A DNA stretch of 64,000 nucleotides from Acidiflorens sp963841945 (GTDB lineage Bacteria > Acidobacteriota > Terriglobia > Terriglobales > Acidobacteriaceae): contig CAWJFC010000022.1 of NCBI GenBank assembly GCA_963841945.1, forward strand, positions 1 through 64,000, in the 5' to 3' direction. The first letter of the stretch is position 1. Each line of letters begins with the position of its first letter. The notes below the pieces were generated by a model. That model was not told the DNA's origin. It did not search any database and saw nothing but the letters and a program-made list of their open reading frames with translations. This document shows positions 26,241-33,688 of the stretch, in pieces. Made by a program: the position numbers and the translations under genes.

Positions 26241-26683
26241 TAGCGCCGCTTGGTCTGTCTGGCGGCAAAGTCGACCGCTTGGGGAAGCATGCGCTTTAGG
26301 CTGTCGAAATCAATCGAATCGTTCTCCGCTATCGCGTCGTTCACCTCTTCGGGGAATGCCTCTGAATAATTAAGGGCAGCTCGAACCTTCGCTTCAGGCG
26401 ATTTCAGATGCTTGGCCACCTCCCTGACATTTCCCTTGTAACTTCGAAGAAGCAAGATGACCTCCCATATCGCCAGGGTGCTGCCTTGGATATAGGCTTG
26501 CCTGCCAGCCGGTGAATCGCGAAAATCCAGGAAGGCAAATTCCGACCGCCTCAAGCCCTCTTCCACCAGCCGCGCGCTGGCATCGCTCGGCGTCCAGCCG
26601 TGCCGATGCGCGATGCGCTTCAAGCGTTTTCCGCTCTCCACTGGCAGGCGCATACTGAGCACCATGGTACGCGATTGCTTCAT
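26240..26683 (-). CDS. RHH/DUF433-like antitoxin partner
   Basis: A 147-residue protein from ATG 26683 (GGAGG four bases upstream). Residues 1-45 read as a ribbon-helix-helix (TMVLSMRLPVESGKRLKRIA, then SDASARLVEEGLRR). Residues 50-115 resemble DUF433 (RQAYIQGSTLAIWEVILLLR and REVAKHLKSPEAKVRAALNY). The open frame upstream to 26911 is not needed. Combining an RHH with a DUF433-type winged helix suits a self-repressing antitoxin; the last base overlaps the toxin gene. Confidence 0.72.
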   Translation of the reverse strand: MKQSRTMVLSMRLPVESGKRLKRIAHRHGWTPSDASARLVEEGLRRSEFAFLDFRDSPAGRQAYIQGSTLAIWEVILLLRSYKGNVREVAKHLKSPEAKVRAALNYSEAFPEEVNDAIAENDSIDFDSLKRMLPQAVDFAARQTKRR

Positions 26684-26808
26684 CGATCCTCCGGGTGTAA
26701 CTGTTGTAAGCATTGTATCACTTTGAAGGGAAATGGCGACTGATTCAAATCCGCCTGCTTGTAGACGGCTGGCCCGGGCTTCGATTTTCGTTCCGACCAC
26801 CACCACAG

Positions 26809-26852
26809 CGGGTGCCCCGTTGCTTCGCGCACTTTGCGAAGCGGCGGGTACC
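26809..26852. repeat. REP-like hairpin downstream of the RAYT gene
   Basis: GGGTGCCCC...GCTTCGC, loop GCACTTT, GCGAAGC...GGCGGGTACC: a long imperfect stem-loop. GGGTGCCCC is the reverse complement of the GGGGCACCC found on the other side of the transposase gene, as expected for inverted REP units (BIME). Confidence 0.6.
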
Positions 26853-26874
26853 ACAAACGCCTCCACCGGCGAAG

Positions 26875-27429
26875 CTACGCCACCCGATCCCGGAACGAAA
26901 TCTTCCCCCATCCTTCATTCATCCTCACCGCCCCGGCCTCTCCGAATAGATAGAATCGATAACTGCTCCAGCGCCACTGCTCGGGCGATTCCACCAATCC
27001 CCGCCGCACCGGATTCCGATGCATATACCGAACCTTCTCCACCCGCTTCTTCGTCGTCCACACGTTGAAATCATAGAAGCGCGCCTGCCAGAACGCCCGG
27101 TGTTCGGGTTCGTCGCCGAACAGATTGCGCTGGTACGGGTGCCTCCGTTTGCGCTTGGGCAACAGCGCGTGAGCCGTGCGCTGCTTCAACACCTGCATCG
27201 CGGTTGAGGGAGTTCCAACTTCAGGCTCGCTTATAAGTAAGTGGATATGCTCCGGCATCACGACATATCCGACCACCACAAACTGGTAGCGCTGGCGCGT
27301 CTCTTCCAGAATCGAAAGAAACCGGTCTCGGCTCCGTGCCGAACCAAGCAAAGGCAATCGCCGGTAACACGAGCAAGTCATAAAGTGCAGGTGATGAGCA
27401 CCATAAGTGCGATGCAGGCCGCTGGGCAT
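26875..27429 (-). CDS. REP-associated tyrosine transposase (RAYT)
   Basis: A 184-residue Y1-type HUH nuclease related to IS200 TnpA. The N-terminus YGAHHLHFMTCSCYRRLPLL fits the family; the HUH motif is EHIHLLI, and the catalytic Tyr is expected in the C-terminal helix around VRYMHRNPV. The tail has the RAYT pattern NPVRRGLVESPEQWRWSSYR. These enzymes cut at REP hairpins and help them spread. Hairpins of matching sequence lie on both sides. It appears complete. Confidence 0.9.
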   Translation of the reverse strand: MPSGLHRTYGAHHLHFMTCSCYRRLPLLGSARSRDRFLSILEETRQRYQFVVVGYVVMPEHIHLLISEPEVGTPSTAMQVLKQRTAHALLPKRKRRHPYQRNLFGDEPEHRAFWQARFYDFNVWTTKKRVEKVRYMHRNPVRRGLVESPEQWRWSSYRFYLFGEAGAVRMNEGWGKISFRDRVA

Positions 27430-27456
27430 GACAAATCCTATGGTACGAGCGGCATC

Positions 27457-27493
27457 GTGCCCGCCCTTGCAAAAAAGCGCAAGAGCGGGGCAC
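27457..27493. repeat. REP-like hairpin upstream of the RAYT gene
   Basis: GTGCCCGCCCTTGC, loop AAAAAAGC, GCAAGAGCGGGGCAC: a strong stem. A further GGGTGGGGCACCCGG follows at about 27533-27547. It shares GGGGCACCC (inverted) with the hairpin on the other side of the gene. Confidence 0.65.
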
Positions 27494-27547
27494 CCAGAGT
27501 TCCGGAACGGGAAAGAGAGGGCGAGACAAAAGGGTGGGGCACCCGGC

Positions 27548-27736
27548 TAACAAGTAACCGAGCCACGTTCCAAAGAGCGCCAGCGCGATGTCAAACAGCT
27601 TGTCGGTGAGAAGATGCTCCAAAGGTGTCATGATGATTTTAGAAAACATCCTCCAACCTCCAAAAACCAGAAATAGGGTAATCAGGATGGCGGCGACTTC
27701 ACTCCAGACAAGTATCCTCTCCGTTTTGTCTGGCAT
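27548..27736 (-). pseudogene. Truncated two-helix membrane protein interrupted by the REP/RAYT unit
   Basis: From ATG 27736 the frame gives MPDKTERILVWSEV, a first membrane helix (AAILITLFLVFGGW) and a second (ALALFGTWLGYLLAG) near residue 62. It then runs directly into REP sequence (GCCGGGTGCCCC) and continues as unrelated residues to a stop at 27221 inside the transposase gene. The natural C-terminus is lost. No family recognised. Confidence 0.5.
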
Positions 27737-27914
27737 GTTTTTATGGGACTAATGTGTGCCGTGCCTTGAGCTTTGATGGGGTTGGCGCGATCATTTTTTC
27801 GAGACGAAGAAGTCGTATTCCAAATTGCCAGAGCTTGATCTTTATTCCGATGCCACAGATGGTACGCCGACGACACTCCAGAAATCCAGCCTAAGTGGTC
27901 TAATATTACCCAAT

Positions 27915-29132
27915 ATGGTCGCCACTCTTACCGCCAAAACGCTGTCGAAATTTATCGAGCGGATCAGGCAAGTCAGAGCCGAATGGAAAGACAAAGACGG
28001 TGAACCCGCCCTTTGGTTTCGCGGATCGCAGAGTGTCTCTTGGCGTCTCATTCCAAAACTCTATCGTTCCAAAAAGAGCGCCAAAAAGCTGCTGGAAGAT
28101 GAAGACGAGATTCGCGAAGAATTCGTAAGGCGTGCACCGAGTCTGACGACATATAACCCGCGCAACGCGTGGGAGTGGTATTTCCTCATGCAGCACTACT
28201 CCGCGCCGACCCGTTTGCTTGACTGGACCGAAGACCCACAGATCGCTTTGTATTTTGCACTGATGGAAAGTGAAGGCTACCAAGATGCGGCTGTTTGGGT
28301 CCTTGATCCGTGGCTTTTGAACAAACTGGTGCTTAAGGTTGATGAGGTTCTTCCACCCGGATCGGATGGTCTTGCAGATCGTGACCGCCGCAAGTATGAA
28401 CCGTGGCTTCCAGATCGGTTTGACGCCAAGAATCGTTTGAGGAAGCCGTTGCCTGTGGCGATCTTTCCGAACCAGTTTGATCGCCGCATCGCAGCGCAGC
28501 GATCCTGCTTCACAGTGCATGGTCTTAAGAAAGACAGCCTCGATGATCTGTTTCCAAGAACGCAGAAACTCTTGGCGAAGATCGTGATACCCGGATATGC
28601 GGTGGGCAATGTTTTTGACGATCTCGAAGGAAGTTTCGTCGATGAGGCGACGATTTACCCTGACTTAGAAGGACTTGGAAAATGTGTTGCACGATGGACT
28701 GGAGACGCAGACCCGCTGCCGCACGAAGAAATGTACACCCGGTTGAAACCATCACCGCTAGAGGGAGTGGGCATTTTCGCCATTAAGAAAATCAAGAAGG
28801 GCACGATCCTTTTCTCTGGTGATGCGGATGAAGTACGCTGGATAGACGCAAGTGAGCTGCCACGGAACAAAGCCTTGCGAGAGTTCTACAAGCGATTCGC
28901 TATAGTCAAGAACGGCAAGAACGGAAAACCCAAGCGGTATGGATGCCCTAGGAATTTTCACCGTCTGACGATGTCGTGGTACATCAACGACCCGAAGCGC
29001 GGGGAGAAGCCCAATGTCATCTGCGACGACACCTATAACTTCCGAGCGGCGCGGAATATTAAAGAGGGGGAAGAACTGACGGTTGATTCGACTACCTATA
29101 GCGATCACGCCAAAAAGGCTAAGCCCAAATGA
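27915..29132 (+). CDS. FRG domain - SET domain fusion protein
   Basis: A 405-residue protein from ATG 27915 (TTG 27825 would add 30 weak residues). Residues about 10-260 form an FRG domain: WFRGSQSVSWRLIPKLYR, LMQHYSAPTRLLDWTEDPQI with ALYFAL, and RIAAQRSCFTVHG, all family hallmarks. Residues about 274-396 look like a SET domain: LEGVGIFAIKKIKKGTILF (SAM-binding G-x-G), the central WYINDPKRGEKPNV in place of NHSCxPN, and KEGEELTVDSTTYS in place of ELTxDYxxY. SET enzymes methylate lysines; FRG proteins are often near phage-defence genes, but their chemistry is unclear. It sits in a RAYT/TA-rich stretch. The fusion is seen directly; a defence role is inference. Confidence 0.8.
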   Translation: MVATLTAKTLSKFIERIRQVRAEWKDKDGEPALWFRGSQSVSWRLIPKLYRSKKSAKKLLEDEDEIREEFVRRAPSLTTYNPRNAWEWYFLMQHYSAPTRLLDWTEDPQIALYFALMESEGYQDAAVWVLDPWLLNKLVLKVDEVLPPGSDGLADRDRRKYEPWLPDRFDAKNRLRKPLPVAIFPNQFDRRIAAQRSCFTVHGLKKDSLDDLFPRTQKLLAKIVIPGYAVGNVFDDLEGSFVDEATIYPDLEGLGKCVARWTGDADPLPHEEMYTRLKPSPLEGVGIFAIKKIKKGTILFSGDADEVRWIDASELPRNKALREFYKRFAIVKNGKNGKPKRYGCPRNFHRLTMSWYINDPKRGEKPNVICDDTYNFRAARNIKEGEELTVDSTTYSDHAKKAKPK

Positions 29133-29183
29133 AACTCGGGGACGAAACTCGGGGACGACGAAACTCGAGGACAGACGGGACGT
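29131..29183 (+). repeat. Short tandem repeat with a 15-bp box recurring at 29540
   Basis: GAAACTCGGGGAC occurs at 29131-29143 and 29144-29156, with a degenerate copy ending 29172. The end, GGACAGACGGGACGT (29169-29183), recurs exactly at 29540-29554. The two boxes flank the tRNA and hairpin between them. It begins at the last codon of the FRG-SET gene. Confidence 0.7.
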
Positions 29184-29290
29184 TTACGTCACTTTCGACG
29201 TGCGGTCCAGCCCGCCCGATTTGAAACCGACCAAAACTGTTGTGACTCGCATCCTTGCAACGACAGCTGCGGCTCGCGAAACTCCCGACA

Positions 29291-29362
29291 GGGCCCGTGG
29301 TGCAACGGGTAGCACAGCTCTCTGTCAAAGCGCAGATGCGGGTTCGAATCCCGCCGGGTCCA
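29291..29362 (+). tRNA. Atypical tRNA with GTC (Asp) anticodon
   Basis: A 72-base cloverleaf: acceptor GGGCCCG/CGGGTCC (one G-T pair), D arm GTGC/GCAC, anticodon stem GCTCT/AGCGC with one T-C mismatch, loop CTGTCAA (anticodon GTC), a four-base variable loop AGAT, and T arm GCGGG-TTCGAAT-CCCGC. The base at position 73 is A, whereas aspartate tRNAs normally carry G73. CCA is not encoded. A normal-looking tRNA-Asp is partly visible at 1-37, so this may be a degenerate or imported tRNA, or a misread isoacceptor. Confidence 0.6.
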
Positions 29363-29488
29363 TTCTCCGTTCTGTGGAGAAGATCTATACCGGGGAGAGA
29401 ACGCAGAGATAATCTCCCCGAGTAACTTGACATTGTTTCCACCACCGCCAATACTGTAAGTTGACAGAGAGCTGCACCACGTTCTTAA

Positions 29489-29513
29489 TGACCCCGGCTA
29501 CCCGGGGTCATTT
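29489..29513 (+). terminator. Terminator-like hairpin
   Basis: TGACCCCGG, loop CTAC, CCGGGGTCA, then TTT. A perfect 9-bp stem 126 bases after the tRNA. It may end the tRNA transcript. Confidence 0.55.
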
Positions 29514-30442
29514 GCGTTATCACCATTGCGGGGCGTGGGGGACAGACGGGACGTACCCCGTTTTCTGAATTTCCTCGGATCCCCCCGCCGAACGCCCGAG
29601 GTCCGATGCCGCTTCCCTACTCTTCCGAAATCTCGCCTCACCTGCATGACGTGTCAACTTGACAAAATCCCGCCCCAGAAACCCCCTGAAACACCCAACG
29701 CGAAGTGAACCAAAAGGAGTAAGTCCTCTACGCTCAAATACTTCGCTGTAACTGCCTCATTCCAAATACGCGAATCAGAAATCCGCGCTAACTCCAGCAT
29801 TTTCTTATGTCCTGCGAAGCTCAATCAGAGGGCGCAATCACCAGTCAGTAAACATCCATCCCACCAAAAATCCCCAATTCGCCCACTTTCACAAGGGCCC
29901 GAAACTCAACTTTATTTTGTTCGTATATTATTCGCCACGCTCTCACATTTTCGCGTCGCAAAAGTCCTTGACTTAGCCGCCCGAAAAGCCCAACCATAAA
30001 AAACAGAGCGAACAGGCGCCCAGCCCGATTGCTTCTTTTAAAAACGCGATTTTGGTTCTTTGAAACCCAGTTTGGTTGTTTGAAAAAAGGAGAGACAGAC
30101 TCGAGACACAGGCATCCCCTCCAGGCAGACGCCGTGCAGCCACCGACGCAGGCAGAACGACCAATTAGCGCGAAATCTGGAGCATAACTCCTTATTCCGG
30201 CGGACTTTACATATAAGTCTTTATTCCTTAATACTTTGCGGAGTAAAATCCACAGAATAGGCCGATTTTGCCAGCTAACATTATTGTAATCAATACTTTG
30301 CCCCTAAGCCTCATGCGCTCAAGACTTTGAGAGGAATTTCTCGCTAACTCAATGATTCTAATAGACCACGGTAAGGGGGGGAGGGGGGGTACCCCCAATG
30401 TCCTTGACTGGGACCGCCAGACGAACGAACCGCTGTGGCGTG
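29514..30442. other. Gene-free region
   Basis: No credible gene on either strand. It holds the second GGACAGACGGGACGT box (29540), a pair of near repeats TTTTGGTTCTTTGAAA/GTTTGGTTGTTTGAAA (about 30050-30085), and two G7 runs separated by one A (30375-30389), the second leading into the palindrome GGGGGTACCCCC, on the downstream side of the pseudouridine synthase gene. Composition around 29700-30360 is A/T-richer than the flanks. Confidence 0.6.
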
Positions 30443-31180
30443 TCAGCGTCGTTTGCGGATTCGCGACCCCAACGCCTGAAGCAGAGACTGAAAGTCCGGC
30501 GGCGGCTCGCAATCAAAGGAGACGCTCTCTCTCGATCGTGGATGAATGAACTCAAGGTGCGCTGCGTGGAGAGCGACGCGAGTAATTCGCTGCTCCAGCG
30601 CTTCTGAGGGGTTGTACTTTCTGTCGCCAATCACCGGGTGGCCGATCGCCGAAAACTGCACCCGGATTTGATTCTGTAATCCCGTCACCAGCGAGACTCG
30701 GACGAGCGATGCGCCGCGCAGGAGACCTTCGACGGAATAGCGAAGTTCAGCGCGCGCCGATTTTGGATCGCTTCCTTTGGCCACTCTTTGAAACATTCCT
30801 TCCTGCCGAAAGTGGTGAACCAGTGTTCCCTCTCTAACCCGGAGATGCCCGCGAACGACGGCGAGATATTGCCTCACTGGAGTGTGGCGGAGAAACTGCT
30901 GCACAAGCGCTTCTCGATCCGGCCAGCTCTTTGCAAAGAGCAGAATCCCCGACGTGTAACGATCGATACGATGTACGACATAGGCCCGTTGCCTCTTTAA
31001 TTTCAGTTGTTCGGAGAGAAGCGACAGCGCAGATGGGGCATGGGAGTCCTCCGCCGGCACCGCCAGCAGCTTCGCCGGCTTATTGAGAACGACAATTGCA
31101 TCGTCCTCGTAAAGGACGCAAAGCTGCCGCCGATCCTGCTTTCCCGAACGGCGACCGCCTTTGGGTGGAAGTTTCTTCAT
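30443..31180 (-). CDS. RluA-family RNA pseudouridine synthase
   Basis: A 245-residue protein from ATG 31180. The catalytic motif HRIDRYTSGILLFAKS holds the nucleophilic Asp, and GLQNQIRVQFSAIGHPVIGDRKY is the second family signature. No S4 domain precedes the catalytic domain (only a basic 20-residue leader), so it is like RluA or TruC. It isomerises uridine in rRNA or tRNA; which site is not visible. A GTG at 31252 would extend the protein through the tandem repeat upstream and is less likely. Confidence 0.9.
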   Translation of the reverse strand: MKKLPPKGGRRSGKQDRRQLCVLYEDDAIVVLNKPAKLLAVPAEDSHAPSALSLLSEQLKLKRQRAYVVHRIDRYTSGILLFAKSWPDREALVQQFLRHTPVRQYLAVVRGHLRVREGTLVHHFRQEGMFQRVAKGSDPKSARAELRYSVEGLLRGASLVRVSLVTGLQNQIRVQFSAIGHPVIGDRKYNPSEALEQRITRVALHAAHLEFIHPRSRESVSFDCEPPPDFQSLLQALGSRIRKRR

Positions 31181-31231
31181 TGCTGAATGCGATTGCTGAA
31201 TGCGATTGCTGAATAACGATTGCTGAATGAC
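31178..31231. repeat. Four tandem 13-14-bp repeats at the start of the pseudouridine synthase gene
   Basis: Units on the plus strand: CATTGCTGAATGC, GATTGCTGAATGC, GATTGCTGAATAAC and GATTGCTGAATGAC. The gene's ATG (minus strand) lies in the last unit, so the repeats replace the expected ribosome-binding region. Copy number could vary by slippage and alter translation or the choice of start. Confidence 0.7.
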
Positions 31232-31615
31232 GCATCGTGCCTTTACCAGCACGCTGCATAAACCGGCTGATGAAGCAGCCCCTGATGATTCATCGTTATG
31301 CTACCAACATCTGGTTCGGTTGAGAGATCCATTGTCATCACGAACCCGCGAGAAATGCCGAGTACAGTCACTTGTACGGTTTGCGCGTTGACCCGTTAAA
31401 CAGGCATGGTTCATCTCTGTGGAGCCTGTTCGTGGCAAATTCGTTGTGTCCGGGGCAGGAGAAGCGGTACTATTTGCGCAAACAGGGGTTCAGTTCGGAA
31501 ATTCCCGCTAGGTTTGGCAGGTGACGCAGAGGCTTGTCTCGTGACGCGTCGCACCACCGCTATACCCAACTGCGGCATAACATAACGAGGCTAAATTCTC
31601 GGGGATCGAGTAGCG
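31232..31615. other. Divergent intergenic region
   Basis: It separates the divergently read pseudouridine synthase and FAD-oxidase genes, so both promoters should be here. I see no clear -35/-10 pair, operator or RNA. No gene is supported. Confidence 0.5.
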
Positions 31616-32992
31616 ATGCTGAACGAAGCGACGATTGCAACTTTCAGAGCCAGCTTGCACGGAGGGCTGATCGAGCCCCACGATCCGAGTTATGACGCGG
31701 CTCGCAAGGTGTACAACGGGATGATCGACCGGCGCCCGCGACTGATAGCGCGCTGCGCCGACGTGGCCGACGTCATGTCGGCGGTGAAGTTCGGCCGCGA
31801 GCAGAATCTGACGCTGGCTATCCGCGGCGGCGGGCATAACGCGGGAGGATTGGGAGTCTGCGATCACGGATTGGTAATCGATCTTTCGCCGATGAACTAT
31901 GTTCGCGTGGACCCGAAGAAGAAGACCGTGCTGGCTGGCGGTGGCGCCCTCTGGCGCGATGTTGACCATGCGACGCACGCCTTCGGTCTCGCGGTCCCTG
32001 CGGGCATCATTTCGACGACCGGCGTAGCAGGATTGACCTTGGGCGGAGGGATTGGTTACTTGACGCGGCGCTACGGCCTGACGATCGACAATCTGCTAGC
32101 CGTCGAAATGGTGCTGGCCGACGGGCGATTTGTCACCGCCAGCGCCAAGGAGCATTCTGACCTGTTCTGGGCGGTGCGCGGCGGGGGTGGAAACTTCGGC
32201 GTCGTGACCTCGTTTTTGTTCAAGGCACAACCCGTGCACACCGACTACGGCGGGCCCATGCTGTGGCCGATGGAAGATGCGGCGGAGAGACTGCGTTGGT
32301 ACCGCGATTTCATCGCGAAGGCGCCCGATGACGTCTATGGTTTCTTTGCTTTCCTTACCGTGCCGCCGGCAGTTCCATTCCCCGAGCATCTGCACAACAG
32401 GAAGATGTGCGGCATTGTGTGGTGCTACTCCGGACCGATCAAGAAGGCAGAGAAGGTGTTCAAGCCGATCCGGAGCTCAAAGGCTCCGGCGCTCGATATG
32501 GTTGGCCCAATTCCACATCCACTACTTCAAAGTATGCACGATGGTATTTATCCGCCCGGGTTGCAATGGTACTGGAAGGCGGACTTCGTGCGCACCCTCC
32601 CCGACGAAGCCATCGCACTTCACGTAAAACATGGGGCCAACTTGCCGTCGATGCAGTCGACCATGCACCTATACCCGGTCAACGGAGCGGCGAGCCGCGT
32701 CAACAACAAAGCAACGCCGTGGTGTTACCGCGATGCGAAATGGGCGGCCGTGATGGTCGGAGTCGATCCGGATCCCGCGAACAGGGAGAAAATCTCCTTG
32801 TGGGCGAAGGAGTATTGGAGTGCGCTGCATCCATATTCTGCAGGTGGCGCGTACATCAACTTCATGATGGAAGAGGGCGAAGACCGCATCCGGGCGACCT
32901 ATGGCAAGAATTACGACCGTCTGGCGAGGATCAAGAAGCGTTACGACCCGGCAAACCTATTCCGCGTGAATCAGAACGTTAAGCCGAAGTGA
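31616..32992 (+). CDS. FAD-linked oxidase, berberine-bridge-enzyme type
   Basis: A 458-residue flavoprotein. The FAD-binding PCMH domain spans about residues 38-210 (RCADVADVMSAVKFGREQNL, then IRGGGHNAGG, whose His is the usual covalent FAD attachment site, and GLTLGGGIGYLTRRYGLTID). The C-terminal BBE segment is WSALHPYSAGGAYINFMMEE ... YDRLARIKKRYDPANLFRVN. The cysteine that bicovalent members carry appears replaced (TTGVAGLT), so attachment through His only is expected. Such enzymes oxidise sugars, alkaloids or secondary metabolites; the substrate is unknown. No signal peptide. Confidence 0.92.
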   Translation: MLNEATIATFRASLHGGLIEPHDPSYDAARKVYNGMIDRRPRLIARCADVADVMSAVKFGREQNLTLAIRGGGHNAGGLGVCDHGLVIDLSPMNYVRVDPKKKTVLAGGGALWRDVDHATHAFGLAVPAGIISTTGVAGLTLGGGIGYLTRRYGLTIDNLLAVEMVLADGRFVTASAKEHSDLFWAVRGGGGNFGVVTSFLFKAQPVHTDYGGPMLWPMEDAAERLRWYRDFIAKAPDDVYGFFAFLTVPPAVPFPEHLHNRKMCGIVWCYSGPIKKAEKVFKPIRSSKAPALDMVGPIPHPLLQSMHDGIYPPGLQWYWKADFVRTLPDEAIALHVKHGANLPSMQSTMHLYPVNGAASRVNNKATPWCYRDAKWAAVMVGVDPDPANREKISLWAKEYWSALHPYSAGGAYINFMMEEGEDRIRATYGKNYDRLARIKKRYDPANLFRVNQNVKPK

Positions 32993-33037
32993 AGGAGCCC
33001 CGGCGTCAAAGTCCCCGTTCGGAACGCAGACTGACCA

Positions 33038-33538
33038 TCAAGACGCCCATTTGTTCTCAATTTTCGGCGGGCGCTGCAAGGTTTGCATCACCACGCAATA
33101 CTGCTCTGTTTTCGTCCGCAGCGCGCCCAACTGCTCCGCCGTTGCCTGCGGAGCGCGAACGTCGAAAGTGACTCGGATCTCCTGAAATCCGACCGGCACG
33201 TCTTTCGACAGACCCAGCGTACCCTGCAGGTCCAGATCGCCCTCGACCATGACGTTGATGGCTTCGGTAGGGATTCCCATGGCGGAAGCTACCATTTGGC
33301 AAGTGATCTGCGCGCAGGCAGCCAGCGCACCCAGTAGCAGGTCTCCGGAACAAGCACCCGTCCCTGCTCCGCCCACTCCTTTGTGAGCTTGGGCGTTATA
33401 TATCGCCCGCCCCAGGTCGATCGAGCAGGAGACGGGCGCCTCGGTCTGCTTGCCGTGCGCCGTCAGAGTAATCCGGGAACTTGCCGGGTCTTGTCGGTAC
33501 TGGTCTTTTAGCGGCCGCTGCACCGATCGAATATCCAT
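33038..33538 (-). CDS. OsmC/Ohr-family peroxide-reducing protein
   Basis: A 166-residue OsmC-family protein. The two redox cysteines are visible: one in LLLGALAACAQIT (about residue 75) and one in TEQYCVVMQTL (about residue 148). OsmC proteins reduce organic hydroperoxides using thiols. It converges with the FAD oxidase, 45 bp apart. Confidence 0.88.
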   Translation of the reverse strand: MDIRSVQRPLKDQYRQDPASSRITLTAHGKQTEAPVSCSIDLGRAIYNAQAHKGVGGAGTGACSGDLLLGALAACAQITCQMVASAMGIPTEAINVMVEGDLDLQGTLGLSKDVPVGFQEIRVTFDVRAPQATAEQLGALRTKTEQYCVVMQTLQRPPKIENKWAS

Positions 33539-33688
33539 GAACTGCCTCCGAAGTGTGGGTTATTATAAACGCACTCCGGGGTTTCGACCGCAGAGTCCAT
33601 TGCGATCGGAGAGTCCAGAGCTCAAAGTTCATAGCGCGGCGGCGAGCGATCAATTCTTGGCCGGTCGACCGCCGCGTCAACGAGGTTG

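Noticed and set aside
29526..29708. 60-codon frame in the gap after the odd tRNA
   Set aside because: No ribosome site or domain, and it covers the 15-bp repeat.
30375..30396. G-quadruplex regulatory element
   Set aside because: Only two G7 runs followed by a C run; a four-tract quadruplex is not clearly possible and the site is downstream of its nearest gene.
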